Shown one piece after another: positions 57,816 to 64,000 of a DNA stretch of 64,000 nucleotides. Position numbers and translations under genes: made by a program. The notes under the pieces are model-generated. The model saw nothing but the letters and a program-made list of their open reading frames with translations, was not told the origin of the DNA and did not search any database. Source of the DNA: Chrysoperla carnea (taxonomy: Eukaryota; Arthropoda; Insecta; Neuroptera; Chrysopidae); the NCBI RefSeq assembly GCF_905475395.1, contig NC_058338.1:8260935-8324934 (forward strand). The letters run 5' to 3'. The first letter of the stretch is position 1, and each line of letters opens with the position of its first letter.

Positions 57816-58198
57816 AAATCAATTTTCTTCTTGACAAACTGTCAAATATCATTTTCTCTTCCCCTGGTGGGAAAGTGTCAACGTTTGTTCTGCTGTGCTA
57901 AATGAAATTGGTGCTTTCTACTCCCGTCGAACAAAAAAATAGTATACACACCACGAGAGCAAGTAAAGAATATCTAAAATCTTATGTTCATTGTAATATC
58001 CGGTCTAGCGTCTCCAGCTCCAACAAATATGAGTTCTGAGACATTATTTACTTGCTCCAGTGATGTGTATACTATTTTTCTGCTTGAAGGACGTGGAAAG
58101 TAGCAGCTTCGTTTAGTACAGTGGGGCGAAAATTGATACTTCTCGTTCGTAGAGGAGAAAATGATATTCGACAGATGTCAAGAAGAAAATTGATTTTA
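57816..58198. repeat. Large near-palindromic foldback
   Basis: The left arm (57816 to about 57985) begins AAATCAATTTTCTTCTTGAC. The right arm (about 58020-58198) ends with its inverse, GTCAAGAAGAAAATTGATTT. Both carry AAAAATAGTATACACA and AGCAAGTAAA-like inner parts, leaving only a short centre. A third, related arm lies at 58265-58390. There is no coding. Confidence 0.78.
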
Positions 58199-58264
58199 CC
58201 ATCGGCTTCGCTTCGCTTTGGGCCATAATGAACATGAGACCTTAAACTTCTGAGATCTTTTTCT

Positions 58265-58390
58265 TGCTTCCGTGGTGAGTATATTATTTTCTGTTAGTTG
58301 GAGGTGGAAAGCAATAACTTAGTTCAGCAAAGCGGGACAAAAGTTGATACTTTCTGCCTCAAATGGAGACCAAATTGTCTCGTCTCTGCG
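58265..58390. repeat. Third arm of the foldback family
   Basis: GTTGGAGGTGGAAAGCAATA, TAGTTCAGCAAAGCGGGACA and AAAGTTGATACTTTC parallel the right arm at 58085-58145 in the same orientation, with more divergence. Confidence 0.55.
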
Positions 58391-59756
58391 TCCCACATCA
58401 AGCACTCTTGGTCTCGGGCGACAAACAGACAAACATGAGATCAGAGAACATCCTTCTAACATATACAAATTTATGAGATAAATGGACTCGCTACTATAGT
58501 TATGAAAGTGCGGAAATAAGTTTATTTACAAAATCTTCCACAATAAAATTTAGTATTTATCGTTGTCGGACTATTTGCTTTGTTTTCAGGTTTAAACTAA
58601 ACAAAAAGCTATCTTAGGTTATTCAATTAACGAAAAATGAAAATTAATTCGGAAATTGATGAAATGAGATGGGCTATCGTGAACCCCCCCATTCTTTTCG
58701 CATTCAAGGACCTTTTTAGGTTCCTGTGAATCCCTGGGGATTCATATGGATGACTTCCTTTGGGAATCACTGGTTAAGATATAAAACTTAATATTTATTC
58801 ATCATTATCAAAACATCTTATTAAATTTCATAAAGGCATTCATTTATTAATATCTGCATTAAAATAGTAAAAGGCTTGCGGCTTTACAAATAAAATTATT
58901 CACAAACAATTATTAAAATAGTATATTATTTGTACATGGTATGACATTTCTTCATCCAGAATAATCTTAATTCATCAAAATAATGTCTTTGTTACACCCT
59001 ACAGGATAATTTAAATAAATGACAAAGTCACATTTGTACACATTATGAATGTATAATTAAATAATTAAAACATTGACTTTATAATTACCTTATCAGTTAA
59101 GATACGATAACTATCTTTCTTTGTGAATTCCCAAACTTAAAACGTTAAAATTGTTTGATTAAATACCCCAGTTAGGCAGTAATGGTGACAGTTTAATCGT
59201 TATGATTGAGAGGCAATCAGTTCGTCCCATTTTGCAGAAAAAAAGGAGATAATCTGTAATGCAGTCAATGAGATTTCGCTTGGAAAGCGAAGCGAAGTAA
59301 ATTTGTAACCGTCCGATTTTTCGTTCTCAAAATATTATTGTAATTTGTGATGAGTACTAAGACCAAAACAAAACTAATTTGAATGTCTTTATCTTACACA
59401 CTAAGGCTTGAACTTTACTCTTTGTTTTACACATTGATCTTGGTCCATTTATAATTAACTGCTTCTTTCTAGCATACCTTGTGTTGTACTTTGATCTAGC
59501 TCTTAAAGATAAGCAAGACTAAACAAGACTTGTAAGACCCGGAACAAAGAAAAAGGCAAAGATGCACTCATTACACAAAGTTTGTAAAACAAAGATAGTA
59601 TAATACTGTCTTGGCTTTGGTCTTTATCATTACTGTATTTCTGTAAGCAGTGATAAAATATGTCATTTAGAATTAGCTCGACGCCTGCTGAATTATGCAG
59701 TGCGGTATTCGTGGCTAAAAGCAAGCTAGAAGAATAACGTAAAGTGAGTAAATCTA
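58391..59756. other. AT-rich DNA, nothing recognised
   Basis: No supported gene was found. TCGCTTGGAAAGCGAAGCGA at 59276-59295 is a small hairpin related in sequence to GGCTTCGCTTCGCTTTGGGC at 58204. Confidence 0.45.
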
Positions 59757-59900
59757 CTTTCTTTTTATTTATCGGCAATTTTATTACAGATACGATATAC
59801 AAATTACATAATAAACAAAATTAATCTTACTATTATTTTCTTAGGCAATTTTTTATCAAGCGGTTAATTTTCAGACCGCTATAAAAATCTTACGGCAATA
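59757..59900 (-). repeat. Rep-T fragment
   Basis: TTTATTTATCGGCAATTTTA, CATAATAAACAAAATTAATC and AATTTTCAGACCGC follow the Rep-T order seen at 18030-18160. Confidence 0.6.
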
Positions 59901-60838
59901 AAACCCCCGTTAAATGAGACGAGGAAAATAGAAGTCAAACTAGTATAACAGTTTTCGTAAAACAGTTGTGACACGCGTGATTTAGTAAGTCAAACTTTGA
60001 ATTATGTCTTTTTCCTATTGGTTCTTCGATTTTTCTAGATGGTAAAAGAGTATATTGGATCAACGACGCTTCAAGGATTCTTAAATGAGCTATGAAGAAT
60101 CAAAATAATATTTTCTAGCGTTTTTTAAAAAGAGTAAAGAAACCTTTTCCTTGTATTGAAAACTATATTATTGTATTATTAATATGTTCTTAGTATGTTT
60201 TTGGAGTGGTATTCAAAATCGAGTATTGAAACTAAGAGAGATGAACATCATATAATAAAAATCCTTCTTTTCTCGAATGATGTGTTACAATCGTTAGAAA
60301 ATTCTATTAAATTCATATGTATGTAAGAGTATGTATCATAGAATTTTATAGTACTCGAAAATTATTGCGAACACAGGAAGACATATATACGTAATAGTAA
60401 AGTATATTTTATTTTTTTTTATTTGTTGTCGATATGTATATTTTAAAAGCTATCGAGATACAATCATGCTCCAAAATTTGAAATAATGTGTACAAAAATG
60501 TTTTGAAGAATTGGCTGAACCAAAATTTAGAAAGAAAATGAATAATTTTACATGGCTTTGTGATGAGGTAAAAACATTCAAATAACCTCAAATTATGGAT
60601 GAATTTAGCATTGAACCATATTCATCAAAAACTTGATGTTAATAAAAAATTTTACATTCCAAAAAAAATATATGTAAAAAAATAACAAATAAAGTGAATA
60701 ATTTTAACTATTTTAGCCTCGCATTTTTGTTTAAATATTATATTAACGTTGTGGATTTAATTATTTAAAAAAATATGCTAATTTAAGACTAGTTCATTTT
60801 ACGATAGTGTATAGTAATTTTGGTTAAAACAGCTTGTA
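59901..60838. other. AT-rich DNA, nothing recognised
   Basis: No supported gene or repeat was found. Confidence 0.5.
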
Positions 60839-60840
60839 TA

Positions 60841-61357
60841 CTACTGTGCCCAAAAAATAAGGTGACATAGTATTTATTTTGGAAATTCTTTATTTCACCC
60901 CCTTCAAAGCAATCTCCTCCCGATGCAATGCACTTATGCCAACGGATTTTCCAATCTTCGAAACACTGGTTGTAGTCACTTTCCGGGATTGCCTTCAGTT
61001 CCGTCCTCGCTGCGGCTTGAAACTCCTTTATCGTATCAAAACAGTGTCCCCGGAGTGGTCTTTTGAACTTGCTGAACAGCCAGAAGTCGCACGGCACCAG
61101 ATCAGGTAAATACGGTGGTTACGGAACGATATGGGTTGAGTTTTTGACGAACTGATCACGAATTATGAGTGCAGTATGGGATGGTGCATTGTCGTGGTGT
61201 AAAAACCATGAATTGTCTTTCCACAATTCTGGCAAATAACGCATAACGTTCAAATAATATTCCTTGTTGACTGTTTGGCCGGGCGGAAAGAATTCATAAT
61301 GCATAACAAACGCGCGCAGTTTAAATTGAAATGCCACCTTATTTTTGGACACAGTAT
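60841..61357 (-). mobile_element. Internally deleted mariner with both ends
   Basis: The ends are imperfect inverted repeats: CTACTGTGCCCAAAAAATAA on the left and ATACTGTGTCCAAAAATAAG on the right (minus strand). TA flanks both (60839-60840, 61358-61359), as for mariner. The right end is joined straight onto the middle of the transposase, so the promoter and N-terminal half are gone. Confidence 0.92.
60860..61330 (-). pseudogene. Mariner transposase, C-terminal half, one stop
   Basis: On the minus strand the frame has FVMHYEFFPPGQTVNKEYYL, NSWFLHHDNAPSHTA, then a TAA (61119-61121) where relatives have a Gln codon, then PPYLPDLVPCDFWLF and CFEDWKIRWHKCIASGGD. The Asp of HHDN and the Asp of PCDFW are separated by 34 residues, matching the mariner D,D34D pattern. 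The first catalytic Asp and the DNA-binding domain are deleted. A segment between NVMRYL and PELW is also shorter than usual. It cannot be active. Confidence 0.93.
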
Positions 61358-61359
61358 TA

Positions 61360-61716
61360 ATTTGCTTTATAGTTTTTGGCTGTTATTTTTTATCGTAGCA
61401 TTACTTTAAGAATAAAATTTACGATAGTTTATCGTAAAAACTATTTTCTAAAAAGAATAGTCCATCGTTACAATGACGTGTAAGAAAAATTACGATATTA
61501 GCATTGTAAAAACTCTGTGAATTTTTTTCCCTTGTGTGCCCATAGTTAGAAAACAACCTTAACGAACATGTTGTTTGTTATCACACACACTCACATTCTA
61601 TATCCATAAAAAGTTTTTATGTAAAATTGTTTACATTTATTAAAATGATTAGCGCGCGTTTTTAGAACGATTCAATTATTTTAAATTGAATTGTACCTGA
61701 GGGAAGAAGATATGTA
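61360..61716. other. AT-rich DNA, nothing recognised
   Basis: No supported gene or repeat was found. Confidence 0.5.
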
Positions 61717-61787
61717 ACATACATACATACATACATACATACATACATACATACATACATACATACATACATACATACATACATACA

Positions 61788-61816
<29 letters not shown>
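61717..61816. repeat. ACAT microsatellite, about 25 units
   Basis: An almost uninterrupted ACAT run of about 100 bp, breaking only at the right end (ACATATACAT). Such a pure run is probably length-variable. Confidence 0.97.
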
Positions 61817-61819
<3 letters not shown>

Positions 61820-61910
61820 CATATATTATACATGCATGAAGAAGACTTGAAAGTTTAAAAGCTAAGTGTTTTACAGAGATATTTTATTATTTTGTACAAT
61901 GTACGTATGG

Positions 61911-62233
61911 TATACAGAATGTTCGATTTACATCTAGGCATATAAATATCACGAGTATGACAGAATACATGCGTTAAGCAATGCATCTAAGTAAGAGGTA
62001 TTATAGGTGTTATATGAACTTGAAAAAGTGACTTGTATCGTGGTTTATTTGTTGTAGCTCATCTATTCAACTAAGAAACTTCCACTCTCCAAGCGTCTTA
62101 CAACTATCTCAACACAAATCGAAGCTTCAACACATGTATATAATACCTCTTACTTAGATGCATTGCTTAACGCATGTATTCTGTCATACTAGTGATATTT
62201 ATATGCCTAGATGTAAATCAAACATTCTGTATA
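61911..62233. mobile_element. Foldback MITE, best-preserved copy
   Basis: Inverted arms of about 95 bp: TATACAGAATGTTCGATTTA to AGTAAGAGGTATTAT, and ATAATACCTCTTACT to AAACATTCTGTATA. The interior is nearly the same as at 23981-24300. Confidence 0.9.
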
Positions 62234-62536
62234 TATTTATTTGTACAACATACACTTCTCATACAATATGCTTTAAGATTATATGTTTACTAAAATGGGT
62301 GGAGATATAGTTAAAAATTAATTTGTAAACATAAATTAGAGCATACACAGTTTATTATATGAACAGGGCATCATTTTCCATTGTGTGTTCATAAATATAA
62401 TGAAAAACCTTAATTTATTAAAGTCAAAAAAATTTTGAAATTTAATGCAAATTTTAAATTAATAAGCGAAGGTAGGGTAACGTGAAAGGTAAAACTAGTG
62501 AAACTAAATATTATTATTATTTTTATATGTTCTTTA
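62234..62536. other. AT-rich DNA, nothing recognised
   Basis: No supported gene or repeat was found. Confidence 0.5.
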
Positions 62537-63136
62537 TTATACCATGCATATATGAAATATACATAGTATATTAAGTTTAGTCCCAAGTTTGTAACGCTTA
62601 AAAATAATGATGCTAGGAAAAAAATTTTGTCATAGGTGTTCATCAAATCACCTAATTAGTCCATTTCCGGTTCTCCGTCCGTCCGTCCGTCCGTCTGTGG
62701 ACACGATAACTCAAAAACCAAAAAAGATTTCGAGCTGAAATTTTTACAGCGTACTCAGGACGTAAAAAGTGAGGTCAAGTTCGTAAATGAGCATCATAGG
62801 TCAATTGGGTCTTGGGTCCGTAGGACCCATCTTGTAAACCGTTAGAGATAGAACAACAGTTTAAATGTAAAAAATGTTAATTCAAATTATTGTTAATTAA
62901 AAATTGTTACATTATCAAAAATTAAACAACTTTTGTTTGAAACATTTTTTCGTAAGCATCACTGTTCACCCGTGAGGGCGCCAATTAGGCGGAAATTATG
63001 TAATATGTACTATACTTGATTATCAGTTATGTATGTGTTACAAGTTTGTATGTGTAATGTGATAAAGACATCAACACTGACTATGCATGGTATTTCAACA
63101 ATTAACTCAGTCAATTGTTTGTTTTCACTTGTTATA
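62537..63136 (-). repeat. Rep-P copy, longest in the window
   Basis: It starts TTATACCATGCATATATGAA and ends TTTTCACTTGTTATA, about 600 bp. It is the inverse of 52304-52806, with extra internal sequence (CTGTTCACCCGTGAGGGCG and the part after it). Confidence 0.88.
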
Positions 63137-63377
63137 TTCAGATTTTCTTTACTTTTTCTTTTACTCAAGACAATAGATTAAAATAAAAATTGTCTACAGT
63201 TTAATTTAATAATTCCTACAGCTCATTTTTCTGTCACATTACATTTTAAATAATATTAGTATTAATCGATAATGAAATATCTGAAATATTAACTTCTTAT
63301 TTTTCCATATTCCATAAAATAATTTATTTAGATTTTGATTTTGACATTAAATAATAACTTATCTTAATATATATATT

Positions 63378-63829
63378 TCTTGTGTGCGTGTGTATATGTA
63401 ATTGAACTCCTCCTAGACGGCTGGACCGATTTTGATGAAATTTTTTGTGTGTGTTCGTGGAGATTCGAGAATGGTTTAGATTTACAATTTGGTCCAGTAC
63501 AACTGTTTTTGAGGGCTCCGTACCAAAAAAATGAAATTTCATTAAATGGTGGGAGCGCATATAAATCATATCACATTATGTATACTATGTGTACTATGTA
63601 TTTTTAATAGTATTCAGGTATTGTCAATAGGCATTTATTAGAGCCATATGCGAGCGCAGCGAGCTCTACTATCAAAGGTAAGGCAAAAGGTCGAAGGTGA
63701 GGCCACTCCAATAAATAGGAGTTAAATTGGGGTTTAGCGGGATGGGTTTAGCGGACAGGCTAAACGTAGTATAGGTATTCATGAATTGGAGTTACGTTTT
63801 TACGGGACAACGTCCGTCGGGGCCGCTAG
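63378..63829 (+). mobile_element. Non-autonomous Helitron
   Basis: It starts TCTTGTGTGCGTGTGTATAT. It contains CTCCTAGACGGCTGGACCGA and GATTTTGATGAAATTTTTTG, and ends GGGACAACGTCCGTCGGGGC then CGCTAG and T. A GGGACAACGTCC stem precedes the CTAG end. No coding was seen. Confidence 0.78.
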
Positions 63830-64000
63830 TATATATATAAATATTCGATATTTTAAATTATATCTTCGTAAATACATGGAATAAAGTTTAATAAAATTGT
63901 ATATTTTAGTATCTCGTTGTTTTAAAAGACTTTATTTATGTATTGATTTCCTAACAAACTATCATATTCAAACGTATCATCAATTATATTATATGACAAT

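Noticed and set aside
60879..61109. A plus-strand frame over the mariner
   Set aside because: It lies antisense to the clear transposase half and has no features of its own.
61717..61816. A CRISPR array or regulatory tandem
   Set aside because: It is a plain tetranucleotide microsatellite without spacers.

Overview
The window reads as a stretch of insect nuclear genome. It is very AT-rich, lacks bacterial-style gene packing, has introns implied by acceptor-like sites, carries an insect-type GMC oxidoreductase, has tRNA-derived SINEs whose tails spell the insect telomere motif, and is full of Helitron, mariner, hAT, piggyBac-like and non-LTR remnants. I cannot resolve the insect order from the sequence alone.

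Only one intact protein gene is convincing: a single-exon, 592-residue secreted GMC (glucose dehydrogenase-like) oxidoreductase at 16153-17931 on the plus strand. Everything else recognisable is repeat-derived. The coding remnants are the C-terminal RNase H region of a non-LTR element (20310-20912), a tandemly duplicated reverse-transcriptase tail (44023-44345, minus), another 5'-truncated non-LTR insertion with a perfect 14-bp target duplication (44413-44736), the last exon of a hAT transposase inside a 708-bp element with a perfect 8-bp duplication (54512-55219), and an internally deleted mariner with both terminal repeats and one in-frame stop (60841-61357).

Layout. 1-9 kb: a repeat chimera, a 316-bp tandem array, a SINE, a Helitron and a 1.3-kb DNA transposon with periodic subterminal motifs. 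9-16 kb: mostly anonymous AT-rich DNA. 16-18 kb: the GMC gene. 18-34 kb: dense dispersed repeats, including two 307-bp satellite blocks, a foldback MITE and a nested TTAA-type MITE. 34-44 kb: sparse DNA with a SINE nested in a repeat, a Helitron with 176-bp internal repeats and a second 316-bp block. 44-51 kb: non-LTR fragments, an inverted 307-bp block, a nested SINE, and a 200-bp inverted pair bracketing a near-perfect hairpin. 51-64 kb: a second TTAA MITE, hAT, foldback, mariner, a 100-bp ACAT microsatellite and a terminal Helitron.

For reference I name the anonymous families Rep-P (ends ATGGTATAAA), Rep-R (carries GTTACCATGGAAAC), Rep-T, Rep-K, Rep-Q, Rep-S, Sat316, Sat307, SINE-1 and SINE-2. 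The elements do not form a pathway. The patterns that look least routine are satellite blocks joined to transposon ends, the transcription-factor-like palindromes inside Rep-R and Sat316, the 1.3-kb element with an apparent promoter and first exon, and a ~65-bp coding-like motif found at three unrelated loci.
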